NCBI RefSeq assembly: GCF_022654015.1 | Contig: NZ_CP073063.1 | Span: 2,108,001-2,172,000, forward strand | DNA: 64,000 bases | Origin: Brevundimonas diminuta | GTDB taxonomy: Bacteria; Pseudomonadota; Alphaproteobacteria; Caulobacterales; Caulobacteraceae | Direction of reading: 5' to 3' | Shown here: one piece after another, positions 53,345-62,603 of the stretch | How the letters are laid out: each line of letters opens with the position of its first letter | Position numbering within the stretch: the stretch's first letter is position 1 | The notes under the pieces: generated by a model | What the model saw: only the letters and a program-made list of their open reading frames with translations | What the model was told of the DNA's origin: nothing | Database searches by the model: none | Position numbers and translations under genes: made by a program

Positions 53345-56300
53345 CTACGCCCCCGCCACCCGCGCCAGATCGGCGGTGATCCGCTCGGCCACCTTCAGAC
53401 GCTCTTCCGCCGTCGGCCAATCGCCTGAAACGACGATCTTCTGATCCGGCCGAATTTTCCAGAAGGCGTGGTTTTTCTGGATCAGCCCGACCAGTCCCGC
53501 CGGATTGGGGAAGCTGTTGTCGCGTAACGTCAGCACCGCGCCGCGCGGCCCGATGTCGATCTTCTCGATGCAGGCCTTGCGGCAGTTTGACTTGATGCCC
53601 ACGATCTTCAGCAACTGCTGCGCCTCATCCGGCAAGGGCCCGAAACGGTCGATCAGTTCGGCGGCCAGGGCTTCACGATCCTCGGCCTGTTCGGCGTCGG
53701 AAAGACGACGATACAGGCTCAGACGCACGTTCAGGTCCGGCACGTAATCTTCTGGAATCAAGACAGAAGCGCCGACATTGATCGAAGGCGACCAACCGCG
53801 ATCCACCGCCTGTCCCTCGCCCTTCTCGCGCAGCTCCGCAACGGCGTCTTCCAGCATCTGCTGGTACAGTTCGACGCCGACCTCGCGGATGTGGCCCGAC
53901 TGTTCGTCGCCCAGTAGATTGCCGCCGCCGCGCTGGTCCAGGTCGTGGCTGGCCAGCTGGAAGCCGGCGCCCAGATTGTCGAGCGACTGCAGAACCTGCA
54001 ACCGCCGCTCGGCCGATAGCGTCATCGGCTTGACCGCATCGGTGGTCAGATAGGCGAAGGCGCGCGCCTTGGACCGGCCGACCCGCCCCCGAATTTGATA
54101 CAGCTGCGCCAGGCCGAACATGTCGGCGCGGTGCACGATCAGCGTATTCGCCGTCGGGATATCCAGCCCGCTCTCGACGATCGTGGTGGAGACCAGGACG
54201 TCATATTCCCCGTCGTAGAAGGCGCTCATCACCTCTTCGAGCTGGGTCGCGCTCATCTGGCCGTGGCCCACGACGAACTTCACCTCGGGCACCTGTTCGC
54301 GCAGGAATTTCTCGATGGCGGGCAGGTCCTTCAGGCGCGGCGCGACATAGTAGGCCTGACCCCCGCGATACTTCTCACGCAGCAGGGCCTCACGCACCAG
54401 GACCGGATCCCACGGCGTGACGTACGTCCGCACCGCCAGACGATCGACCGGCGGTGTGGCGATGATCGACATCTCGCGGATGCCCGACAGCGCCATCTGA
54501 AGCGTGCGCGGGATCGGCGTGGCGGTCAGGGTCAACAGATGCACGTCGGCGCGCAGCGTCTTCAGCTTCTCCTTGTGCTTGACGCCGAAGTGCTGCTCTT
54601 CATCGACGATGACCAGGCCCAGATCGCGGAAGCCGACCTGTTCGCTGAGCACCGCGTGGGTGCCGACGACGATCTCGACCGAGCCGTCCTTCAGCCCGGC
54701 CCGCGTCTCCGCCGCCTCCTTGGCGCCCACCATCCGCGACAACTGACGCACCTTGACCGGCCAGCCCGCGAATCGTTCGGAGAAGGTCTTGTAATGTTGG
54801 CGCGCCAACAGGGTCGTCGGCGCAACGATCGCCACCTGCTGCCCCGTCATGGCGACGACGAAGGCGGCCCTCAGCGCCACCTCGGTCTTGCCGAAGCCGA
54901 CATCGCCGCAGATCAGGCGATCCATCGGCGTGCCCTTGCCCAGATCCTCCAGCACGTCGCCGATGGCGTTCAGCTGATCGTCGGTTTCCTCGTAGGGGAA
55001 GCGCGCGCAAAACTCGGCGAACAGACCCGGCGGCGGCGTGACCGCATCGGTCTCGCGCAGCGCCCGTTTGGCGGCCAGAGCGATCAGCCCCTCGGCCATG
55101 GCGCGCAGACGTTCCTTGGCCTTGGCCTTTCTCGCCTGCCAGCCTGCGCCGCCTAACTTGTCCAGTTGAACGCCTTCAGAATCCGAACCGTATCGGGTCA
55201 GAAGGTCAATGTTTTCAACCGGCAAATAAAGTTTGCTCTCACCGGCGTAGAACAGCTCCAGACAGTCGTGAGGAGCCTGTTGGATTTCCAGCGTCTTGAG
55301 CCCTTCATACCGGCCGATGCCGTGATCCAGGTGAACCACCAGATCGCCCGTCGTCAGGGCCGACGCCTCCGCCAGGAAGTTGGAGGCGCGGCGCTTCTTG
55401 CGCGGTCGCGCCAGACGGTCACCCAGGACGTCGGTCTCGGAAATGACCGCCACCTCGTCGGTGACAAAGCCATGCTCGACCGGCAGAACGCCGCGCAGAT
55501 AGAGGTCTTTCGGCGCCGCCTGAACGTCGGCCCAGTCGCGCACGGCGACGATGTGATCCAGCCCGTGGTCGGCCAGCATGGTCGCCAGCCGCTCCGACGA
55601 CCCTTCCGTCCAGGAGGCGAACAGCACCCGCTGGCCCTCGGCCTTCAGCCCCGCCGCGTGGGCCGCCACCGCCTCGAACAGATTCACGCTGTCCTGCGCC
55701 CGCTCGGCGGCGAAGGTCCGGCCCAAACGTCCGCCGGCATCCTCGCCACCCGTGGAGAAGGGCGTGAAGCGCCGCACGGTGCGACCCGCCAGCGCCTGAT
55801 TCCAGTCTCCGGCGTCCAGATAGAGCCGCTTGGGCGGCAAGGCGCGATTGGCGCTGGCCTGTCCTCTAGCCTTGGCCGCTTCGGCACGCGCGTCATAGGC
55901 GTCCGCGACCAGATCCCATCGCTCGGCGCGGGCCGTCTCGACCTGATTGTCGAGGAAGATCGCCGCGTCGTCCGACAGATAGTCGAACAGGCTGTCCAAG
56001 GTCTCATAAAACAGCGGCAGCCACTGCTCCATGCCCTGACGCCGCGCGCCCGCGCTGATCGTCGCATACAGCGGGTCGTCGCCCGGCGCACCGAACAGGT
56101 TCAGATAGCCGGTGCGGAAGCGGGAGATGGCCGCCGCATCCAGCAGCGCCTCCGAAACGGGCGCCAGGGACACGGACGTCATCTGGCCGGTCGACCGCTG
56201 CGTTTCGGGATCGAAGGTGCGGATCGATTCCAGCTCGGATCCGAACATGTCCAGCCGGACCGGCTCCTCGAAGCCAGGCGGATAGACGTCGACGACCCCG

Positions 56301-56794
56301 CCGCGCACCGCGAACTCGCCGCGCTCCGACACGGTCGAGGCCCGGACATAGCCGTTGGCCGCGAAATAGCGCTCCAGCGCCTGAATATCGAGATCGCGTC
56401 CGACCTTGGTTTCGAACCCGGCCTGTGTCGTGACCGACTTGGGCGGGGTACGCTGCATGGCCGCCGACACCGTCGTCACGACCAGAACCGGCGCATCGCC
56501 GGGCTTGCGCAGCGCCAGGCGCGTCAGCGTCGCCATGCGCTGCGCCGCGATCCCCGCCGTGGGGCTCAGACGGTCATAGGGCAGACAGTCCCAGGCCGGA
56601 TAATCCAGAACTTCAATATCTTTCGAGAAGAACTGAAACGCCTGAACGAAACTGCCCGACCTTTGAAAGTCGCGTGCGACGAACAGGCCGACGCCGCCGC
56701 CGGCCTTAATCCGTTCTGCGACGATCAGCGCGTCCAACCCCTCGGGCGCGCCGCCCAGATCGGCGTCGGTCCGATGTTCGACCTTGGCGTCCAT
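53345..56794 (-). CDS. mfd: transcription-repair coupling factor
   Basis: A 1149-residue Mfd. The N-terminal UvrB-homology module (about 1-340) has GVGLFVARDF and YDRLSPTAGIAAQRMATL. The RNA-polymerase-interacting domain has TGDLVVHLDHGIGRYEGLKTLEIQ (about 470-500). The RecG-like translocase has GDVGFGKTEVALRAAF, VDEEQHFGVKHKEKLK, LTATPIPRTLQMALSG and QIRGRVGRSKARAFAYL. The C-terminal TRCF domain (about 985-1090) controls autoinhibition. It removes stalled RNA polymerase and recruits UvrA. The ATG overlaps the sdhE stop (TGATG). Confidence 0.97.
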   Translation of the reverse strand: MDAKVEHRTDADLGGAPEGLDALIVAERIKAGGGVGLFVARDFQRSGSFVQAFQFFSKDIEVLDYPAWDCLPYDRLSPTAGIAAQRMATLTRLALRKPGDAPVLVVTTVSAAMQRTPPKSVTTQAGFETKVGRDLDIQALERYFAANGYVRASTVSERGEFAVRGGVVDVYPPGFEEPVRLDMFGSELESIRTFDPETQRSTGQMTSVSLAPVSEALLDAAAISRFRTGYLNLFGAPGDDPLYATISAGARRQGMEQWLPLFYETLDSLFDYLSDDAAIFLDNQVETARAERWDLVADAYDARAEAAKARGQASANRALPPKRLYLDAGDWNQALAGRTVRRFTPFSTGGEDAGGRLGRTFAAERAQDSVNLFEAVAAHAAGLKAEGQRVLFASWTEGSSERLATMLADHGLDHIVAVRDWADVQAAPKDLYLRGVLPVEHGFVTDEVAVISETDVLGDRLARPRKKRRASNFLAEASALTTGDLVVHLDHGIGRYEGLKTLEIQQAPHDCLELFYAGESKLYLPVENIDLLTRYGSDSEGVQLDKLGGAGWQARKAKAKERLRAMAEGLIALAAKRALRETDAVTPPPGLFAEFCARFPYEETDDQLNAIGDVLEDLGKGTPMDRLICGDVGFGKTEVALRAAFVVAMTGQQVAIVAPTTLLARQHYKTFSERFAGWPVKVRQLSRMVGAKEAAETRAGLKDGSVEIVVGTHAVLSEQVGFRDLGLVIVDEEQHFGVKHKEKLKTLRADVHLLTLTATPIPRTLQMALSGIREMSIIATPPVDRLAVRTYVTPWDPVLVREALLREKYRGGQAYYVAPRLKDLPAIEKFLREQVPEVKFVVGHGQMSATQLEEVMSAFYDGEYDVLVSTTIVESGLDIPTANTLIVHRADMFGLAQLYQIRGRVGRSKARAFAYLTTDAVKPMTLSAERRLQVLQSLDNLGAGFQLASHDLDQRGGGNLLGDEQSGHIREVGVELYQQMLEDAVAELREKGEGQAVDRGWSPSINVGASVLIPEDYVPDLNVRLSLYRRLSDAEQAEDREALAAELIDRFGPLPDEAQQLLKIVGIKSNCRKACIEKIDIGPRGAVLTLRDNSFPNPAGLVGLIQKNHAFWKIRPDQKIVVSGDWPTAEERLKVAERITADLARVAGA

Positions 56795-57135
56795 CAGCCG
56801 ATTCCCTTGCCGACTTCGGCCGCGACGTGGGCGCGCATGAAGGCGCGCACCTTGGCCATCACCGGGGTTTCGAACTCGGGCGGCGTCGGATCACGCTCGA
56901 TGATCCAGCCGTAAAGCCACTGGTCTTCCTCGTCGATCAGTCGTTCGAACTGGTCCAGTTCCGCATCGGTCAGGGTCGGCGCGACCTGATCGGAAAACGG
57001 CCCCAGCACCATATCGGCCTCGCGAAAGCCCCGCCGCCAGGCGCGGAACTGGATGCGGCCTAGCCGCTGCCTGCGCTCAGGCGTCATCTGTTCAGAGGTC
57101 ATTTCGCTTTCGGGACGCGCGTCGATTTCGGCCAC
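56794..57135 (-). CDS. sdhE: FAD assembly factor SdhE
   Basis: A 113-residue SdhE/Sdh5 protein, which promotes FAD attachment to succinate dehydrogenase. The family motif RGFREADMVLGPF (RGxxE type, near residue 34) is followed by LDQFERLIDEEDQWLYGWI. GTG at 57135 has AAGGA five bases upstream; an ATG at 57102 would give a more typical length of 102. It is co-transcribed with mfd, a neighbourhood common in alphaproteobacteria, and divergent from recG. Confidence 0.9.
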   Translation of the reverse strand: MAEIDARPESEMTSEQMTPERRQRLGRIQFRAWRRGFREADMVLGPFSDQVAPTLTDAELDQFERLIDEEDQWLYGWIIERDPTPPEFETPVMAKVRAFMRAHVAAEVGKGIG

Positions 57136-57266
57136 AAGAATCCTTGCCCGTTAAAATGCTGATGCGCATGCAGCGATCCGCCGCGCGGAGAGCGATAGCG
57201 CATCAGGAATGTGAGAAGCGCAGATAGCGCTCCTGAACGCACTTCGCCACCCGTGATGGTCACGCT

Positions 57267-59366
57267 ATGTTCACGGCGATGCGCCCGCAGATTCTCTTTC
57301 CCCTGTTCGCCGAGGTCTCGACCCTCAAAGGCGTGGGCCCTCGCGTCCTGCCTCTGGTGCAAAAGGTGGCGGGCCCGCTGGTCCGAGATCTGCTGTTCCT
57401 CAGCCCGTACGGCGTCATCGTCCGCCGCCCCGCAGAGGCCGCCACCGCCGTCGATGGCGAGGTGGGCGTCTTCACCGTGACCATCGACCGCCTGTTCACG
57501 CCCAGCCGTCCCGGCGCACCGCTGAAGGTCCGCGCCAGCGATCCCACCGGCTTCGTTCACCTGGTCTGGTTCGGCGGTTCGCCCCAGCACATCGACCGGC
57601 TGTTGCCGCGCGGCGAGACGCGGTTGGTCGCCGGCAAGGTCGAAAGGTTCAATGGCGAGGTCCAGATCGTCCATCCGGACATCGTGACACTCGAAAAGGC
57701 CGCCGATATTCCGACTTCCGAGCCCGTGTATCCGGCGACGCAGGGCCTCAGCTCGCGCCAGTTGCGTAAACTGGTCCAGGCCGCCCTGCCCGCCGCGCCC
57801 GACCTTCCGGAATGGCAGGATCCCGCCTGGCTGAAGAAGCAGAACTGGCTGGGTTGGCGCGCCGCTCTGGACGCCCTGCACGCCCCCACAGGCGAGATCG
57901 ACCTGTCGCCAGACGCCCCCGTCCGCCAGCGCCTGGCGTATGACGAGTTCCTGGCCCATCAGTTGGCTTTGGCCCGTCGTCGCCGCGCCCGCGAGATCAG
58001 GCCCGCCCCCGTCATCGCCCCCGGCACTGCGTCCGAACACCTGTTGCAGGCGCTGCCCTTCCAGCTGACAAACGCCCAGGCCCAGGCCGTCGCCGAAATC
58101 CGTCGCGATCTGGCCTCGCGCCAGCAGATGGGCCGATTGCTGCAAGGCGATGTCGGCTCCGGCAAGACCGCCGTCGCCGCTCTTGCTCTGGCCGACGCCG
58201 CTGCCAGCGGCTTCCAGTCCGCGCTCATGGCTCCGACCGAGATCCTGGCGCGCCAGCATTACGAAAAACTCGGCCCCATGCTGGACACGGCCGGCGTCGC
58301 CGCGGTCCTGCTGACCGGCCGGGACACCCCGTCCCAGCGCCGCGAGAAACTGGCTGCCTTGGCCTCTGGTCAGGCCCAGGTCGCTATCGGCACCCATGCC
58401 CTGTTCCAGGACGCCGTTCGCTTTGACCGACTTGCCCTGGCCGTCATCGACGAACAGCACCGGTTCGGCGTCAACGAGCGCCAGCGATTGCAGGCCAAGG
58501 GCGACCCGCGCCTGGGCGCCGTGCACCTGCTGACCATGTCGGCCACCCCCATCCCCCGCACGCTTGAGCTGACGCAGTACGGCGAGTTGGAGGTCAGTCG
58601 CCTGATGGAAAAACCGCCCGGCCGCACGCCCGTCACGACCGCCGTCTTGCCCTTGGCCCGCATCGGCGAGGTCGCCGCCCGTCTGAAGACCGCCGTCGAA
58701 AGCGGCGCCCAGGCCTATTGGATCTGTCCTCTGGTTGAGGAATCCGAAGCCATCGACCTGGCGGCCGCCGTTGATCGCGCCGACGATCTGCGACGTCTGC
58801 TGGGCGTCGAGGTCGGCCTGGCGCACGGCCAGATGCCGGGCGCCGAACGCGAGGCCGTCATGGCCGACTTCGCCGACGGCCGACTGCCGGTTCTGGTCGC
58901 CACCACGGTGGTCGAAGTCGGCGTGGACGTGCCCAACGCCTCGATCATGGTCATCGAACACGCCGACCGCTTCGGTCTGGCCCAGTTGCACCAGTTGCGC
59001 GGGCGCGTCGGTCGCGGCGCCAAGGCCAGTTCCTGCATCCTGCTGTATGGAGGTCAGGACGGCGCCTTGGGCGAGACGGCGAAAGAGCGGCTCGAAACCC
59101 TGCGTCGCACCGAGGACGGATTCGAGATCGCAGAGGAAGACTTCCGCCTGCGCGGCGGCGGCGATCCGCTGGGCCTGAAACAGAGCGGTTTTCCCGCCTA
59201 CCGCTTCGCCGACCCGATCCGCCACCGCAGCCTGATGCTAGCCGCCGCCGACGATGCGCGACTGATCATGAACCGCGATCCTGATCTGACGTCGGAACGC
59301 GGCCAGGCGGTGCAGGTGCTGGAAGAGCTATTCGACTGGAAAAACCACAAGGCCAGCGCGAGCTAG
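57267..59366 (+). CDS. recG: ATP-dependent DNA helicase RecG
   Basis: A 699-residue RecG acting on stalled replication forks and Holliday junctions. An N-terminal wedge/OB domain (LKGVGPRVLPLVQKV, LVAGKVERFNGEVQIVHPD) precedes the helicase core: GDVGSGKTAVAAL (near residue 296), APTEILARQHY, DEQHRFGVNERQRL, MSATPIPRTLELTQYG and LHQLRGRVGRG. The C-terminal RLRGGGDPLGLKQSG is the RecG wedge-locking hairpin region. ATG at 57267, or four codons later. Its stop shares CTAG with the convergent MBL gene. Confidence 0.96.
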   Translation: MFTAMRPQILFPLFAEVSTLKGVGPRVLPLVQKVAGPLVRDLLFLSPYGVIVRRPAEAATAVDGEVGVFTVTIDRLFTPSRPGAPLKVRASDPTGFVHLVWFGGSPQHIDRLLPRGETRLVAGKVERFNGEVQIVHPDIVTLEKAADIPTSEPVYPATQGLSSRQLRKLVQAALPAAPDLPEWQDPAWLKKQNWLGWRAALDALHAPTGEIDLSPDAPVRQRLAYDEFLAHQLALARRRRAREIRPAPVIAPGTASEHLLQALPFQLTNAQAQAVAEIRRDLASRQQMGRLLQGDVGSGKTAVAALALADAAASGFQSALMAPTEILARQHYEKLGPMLDTAGVAAVLLTGRDTPSQRREKLAALASGQAQVAIGTHALFQDAVRFDRLALAVIDEQHRFGVNERQRLQAKGDPRLGAVHLLTMSATPIPRTLELTQYGELEVSRLMEKPPGRTPVTTAVLPLARIGEVAARLKTAVESGAQAYWICPLVEESEAIDLAAAVDRADDLRRLLGVEVGLAHGQMPGAEREAVMADFADGRLPVLVATTVVEVGVDVPNASIMVIEHADRFGLAQLHQLRGRVGRGAKASSCILLYGGQDGALGETAKERLETLRRTEDGFEIAEEDFRLRGGGDPLGLKQSGFPAYRFADPIRHRSLMLAAADDARLIMNRDPDLTSERGQAVQVLEELFDWKNHKASAS

Positions 59367-60157
59367 CCGATCACTCGGCTCCAGCCATCGAATCCGACCT
59401 CGACGTTTTCGGGAACAAGCGCCGACAAGGTCTTGTAATCCATGTCGATGTGCAGGTTCGTCAGCACGGCGTGTTCGACATCGGCTGCGGCGATCCACGC
59501 CAGGGACTGGTCCAGATGGGCATGGGTCGGATGCGGCGCATAACGCAGCGCATCGACGATCCAGAGCTTGCACCCCGCCACCGCCGCCAGGGCCGCCTTG
59601 TCCAGATCGGACACATCGCTGGAATAGGCGACGTCGCCCAATCGATAGCCGACCGAGCGGATCGGCCCGTGCGCCTGATCAAAGGTCGTGACCGGGATCG
59701 CCCCACCCGCGCCCTCGACCGACCAGGCCGTGCCATGCGGCGGAATGATCCGTCCGTCCAGCAGCGGCGGATAACCGAACTTGCTCTCGAAGATGTAGTC
59801 GAACCGATGCGTCAGCGAGCCATGCGTCGCCGCATCCATCCACGCCGGAATGCGCTTTCTCGCCCGCGCGGCAAAGGTGCGCAGATCGTCGATGCCGTGG
59901 GTCTGATCCGCATGATCGTGGGTGTAGAGAACCGCGTCCGCATGCTTCGTGCCGCTGGCCAGCATCTGTTCGCGCAGGTCCGGCGAGGTGTCGATCAGGA
60001 CATTGGTCACCCCCTCCGGCCCGGTCTTCCTCGCCAGCATCGAACAGCGCGTGCGCCGGTTCTTCGGCTCGGTCGGGTCGCAGGCGCCCCAGTCGCCGTC
60101 CACGCGCGGCACCCCGCCCGACGATCCGCTGCCCAGAATGACGACTTCGAAGCTCAT
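59363..60157 (-). CDS. MBL-fold metallo-hydrolase (PhnP-like)
   Basis: A 264-residue metallo-beta-lactamase-fold protein of the PhnP type. VILGSGSSGGVPRVDGDWGACDPTEPKNRRTRCSML at the N-terminus is typical. The metal motif reads THDHADQ (near residue 79) instead of HxHxDH, so the last ligand is Gln. SSDVSDLD and NLHIDMDYKTL hold later ligands. Likely a phosphodiesterase of cyclic phosphates, unproven. The ATG overlaps the tatD stop (ATGA), and the tmk-holB-tatD-MBL order is common in alphaproteobacteria. Confidence 0.86.
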   Translation of the reverse strand: MSFEVVILGSGSSGGVPRVDGDWGACDPTEPKNRRTRCSMLARKTGPEGVTNVLIDTSPDLREQMLASGTKHADAVLYTHDHADQTHGIDDLRTFAARARKRIPAWMDAATHGSLTHRFDYIFESKFGYPPLLDGRIIPPHGTAWSVEGAGGAIPVTTFDQAHGPIRSVGYRLGDVAYSSDVSDLDKAALAAVAGCKLWIVDALRYAPHPTHAHLDQSLAWIAAADVEHAVLTNLHIDMDYKTLSALVPENVEVGFDGWSRVIG

Positions 60158-60936
60158 GTGGGCCTGGGCATCCGGTCAAAGAGGCCGAAGAAGGCCTCTG
60201 TCGTAATGCGATCCGCCTCCTCGGCGCTCCAGCCACGGATTTCGCCCAGCTTGTCCAGCACATGACCAATATAGGCCGGCTCATTGCGCCGCCCCCGATG
60301 CGGAATGGGGGCCAGATAGGGGCAGTCGGTCTCGACGATGATCCGGTCGCCCGGCATATCGCGGATCACCGACCGCACGTCCTCGGCCGCCTTGAAGGTC
60401 GCAATGCCGGACACGGAAAACCAGGCGCCCATTTCGGCAGCGATTTTCGCCAGTTCCGCGCCACTCGTATAGCAGTGCATCAACATCTTGAACGGCCCGG
60501 CGGCATATTCCTCGCGCAGGATCGACGCCATTACGTCGTCCGCCTCACGCGTGTGGATCACCAGCGGCAGACCGGTTTCGCGCGCCGCCGCCACATGCTG
60601 GCGAAACACCGCCGCCTGCACCTCGCGCGGGCTGAAGTCGTAGTGGAAATCCAGACCGCATTCGCCAATGCCCACAACCTTGGGCCGCTGCGCCAGTTCG
60701 ATCAGGGTCGCCGCCGTCAGGTCCGCCGCATCCTTGGCCTCATGCGGATGGACCCCGACCGTGCACCAGATGTCGTCATTGGCCATGGCGATGCCGTGCG
60801 TCGCCTCGAAGGTTGTCAGCTTGTCCGAAATCTCGACCATCAGCCCGACGCCCGCCTCGCGCGCGCGCGCGATCACGGCGTCCCGGTCCTCGTCGAACTG
60901 CGGCGCGTGCAGATTCACATGACTGTCGATCAGCAT
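60154..60936 (-). CDS. tatD: TatD family hydrolase
   Basis: A 260-residue TIM-barrel metal-dependent hydrolase of the TatD family. GVHPHEA, GIGECGLDFHYDFSPREVQAAVFRQHVAAA, LPLVIHTREA, MHCYTSG and VETDCPYLAP give most of the metal site. The first motif reads DSHVNL, so the HxH pair is HxN. E. coli TatD itself also has VNL, while YcfH has HCHLD. Family members act as 3'-5' DNases or D-aminoacyl-tRNA-like deacylases. ATG at 60936 overlaps the holB stop (TGATG). Confidence 0.92.
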   Translation of the reverse strand: MLIDSHVNLHAPQFDEDRDAVIARAREAGVGLMVEISDKLTTFEATHGIAMANDDIWCTVGVHPHEAKDAADLTAATLIELAQRPKVVGIGECGLDFHYDFSPREVQAAVFRQHVAAARETGLPLVIHTREADDVMASILREEYAAGPFKMLMHCYTSGAELAKIAAEMGAWFSVSGIATFKAAEDVRSVIRDMPGDRIIVETDCPYLAPIPHRGRRNEPAYIGHVLDKLGEIRGWSAEEADRITTEAFFGLFDRMPRPT

Positions 60937-61925
60937 CAGCCCATCCGTTCCTGCTGGGCCTGGACCCGCTTCAGGTCCGCCAGCGCGCCGGCAAGCACAT
61001 CGGCCTTGTCCAGGTTCAGTCCCGCCGCCCGTTCCGGCAACGGCTGCAGCCGCTCCCATAGTTCGGCCCATCGATTGCCTGCGGCCGGCGCGCTCTGCAA
61101 AGCGCGCATCCGCACCGCCGCGACCAGCCGATCCATCAGGATCTCGAACCGTTCCTGCCCCTCGGCGCCGCGGAACCGGTCGGCGATGGCCAGGGCTTCG
61201 GCCCGGTCCACGTCGCCCTCGACCCATCGCCGCGCCAGCTGGTCCATCTCGAACGTCGCGCCGGACGCCAGGGCCAGGGCCGCGCCCGGCGATCCGCCCG
61301 CCATGATCGCCGCGTGTTCGGCATCCTCACGCTCGGCGCCCGTCCGGTTACCCACCAGACTCTCCAGCCGATCCGGCGTCCAGATCGGAAAGCTCAGCCG
61401 CCGGCACCGCGACCGAATCGTCGCCAGCAACCGTCCCGGCGCATGGGTCACCAGAAAAAGCACGCCACGCTCAGGCGGCTCCTCAAGAACCTTCAGCAAG
61501 GCGTTGGCGGCATTCAGATTCAGGTCATCCGCCGCATCGATGATCGCCACCCGGAACTGGGCTTGAGACGGGCTCTTTGAAAAGAACTCCGGCAGTTCGC
61601 GCGACTGATCGACCGAGATCGACTTCCTGGTCTTGCCCCCCTCCACCAGGCGTTCCAGCACCAGCAGGTCCGGATGCGACTGGGCCGAAATCAGCCGGCT
61701 GACCGGATCGTCGCGCCGGGCGCCCAGCGGCCCGGACGCCGGATCGGCCGCCGCGCCCAGCAGCCGTCGCGCCGCGCGATAGGCGAACGTCGCCTTGCCC
61801 GTCCCCTCGACCCCGCACAGCAGCCAGGCGTGGTGCAACCGCCCCCGCTCCCACGCATCCAGAAACGCCGTCTCCGCCGCCGCATCAGGAACCAGGTCGA
61901 ACCGGTCGCGCGGGTGGTCGCTCAC
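60936..61925 (-). CDS. holB: DNA polymerase III delta-prime subunit
   Basis: A 329-residue clamp-loader subunit. HAWLLCGVEGTGKATFAYRAAR (near residue 35) is the modified P-loop, followed by IDAADDLNLNAANALLKVLEEPPERGVLFLVTHAPGRLLATIRSRCRRL, which carries the SRC motif. The C-terminal oligomerisation domain follows. The GTG start at 61925 overlaps the tmk stop (GTGA), linking replication-fork and dTTP-supply genes. Confidence 0.94.
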   Translation of the reverse strand: MSDHPRDRFDLVPDAAAETAFLDAWERGRLHHAWLLCGVEGTGKATFAYRAARRLLGAAADPASGPLGARRDDPVSRLISAQSHPDLLVLERLVEGGKTRKSISVDQSRELPEFFSKSPSQAQFRVAIIDAADDLNLNAANALLKVLEEPPERGVLFLVTHAPGRLLATIRSRCRRLSFPIWTPDRLESLVGNRTGAEREDAEHAAIMAGGSPGAALALASGATFEMDQLARRWVEGDVDRAEALAIADRFRGAEGQERFEILMDRLVAAVRMRALQSAPAAGNRWAELWERLQPLPERAAGLNLDKADVLAGALADLKRVQAQQERMG

Positions 61926-62554
61926 AGCAGCCTGTCCTGAACCGCCTGCCAAACCCGCGCCTCAACCTCATCCGGCGATCCGACCGCGTCGATCAGCACG
62001 CAACGCTGCGGATTGGCCTCGACGATGCGCAGGAAGCCCTCGCGCAGCCGCTGATGGAACTCCAGACCCTTGGATTCGAACCGCGTCTCGAACAGGCCGC
62101 GCCCGAACGCCCGCTCCAGTCCGACCTCGACCGGCAGGTCGAACACCAGGGTCAGGTCCGGCTGATCGTCCCCGACCACGCCGGCGTCGATCTGTTCGAT
62201 GAAGCTTTGCGCCACGCCGCCGCCTGCCCCCTGATAGGCCCGGCTCGAGTCGGCGAACCGGTCGCACACCACCCAGTCGCCGGCCGCCAGCGCCGGGCGG
62301 ATGGTCCGCTCCAGATGGTCCGAGCGCGAGGCGTACATCAGTAGAGTCTCGGTCATGGCCGACCACGGCTCGGCGTCCGTGGCCACCACCAGATTGCGGA
62401 TCACCTCCGCGCCTTTGGAGCCGCCCGGCTCACGCGTGCGCACGACCTTGCGCTCGCCCAGGACCGCCTGCAGCCGCGCGACCAGCCGCCCGACCTGGGT
62501 CGATTTGCCGGCGCCCTCGCCGCCTTCGAAGCTTATGAATTGTCCACGGGTCAC
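61922..62554 (-). CDS. tmk: thymidylate kinase
   Basis: A 210-residue dTMP kinase. The P-loop is ISFEGGEGAGKSTQ (residues 7-20), then TREPGGSKGAEVIR, VCDRFADSSRAYQGAGG (the DRF/Y motif) and the LID region near LERAFGRGLFETRFESKG. It phosphorylates dTMP from ThyA to dTDP. The start is GTG at 62554. Confidence 0.95.
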   Translation of the reverse strand: MTRGQFISFEGGEGAGKSTQVGRLVARLQAVLGERKVVRTREPGGSKGAEVIRNLVVATDAEPWSAMTETLLMYASRSDHLERTIRPALAAGDWVVCDRFADSSRAYQGAGGGVAQSFIEQIDAGVVGDDQPDLTLVFDLPVEVGLERAFGRGLFETRFESKGLEFHQRLREGFLRIVEANPQRCVLIDAVGSPDEVEARVWQAVQDRLL

Positions 62555-62603
62555 GCGCCTTCATGGCGCGCCGACGCCGCCCGGCGCAAGCCCGCCCGCG
62601 CGA

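Noticed and set aside
57099..59225. 708-codon minus-strand frame opposite recG
   Set aside because: Composition is typical of a GC-driven antisense frame; recG on the plus strand has all helicase motifs.
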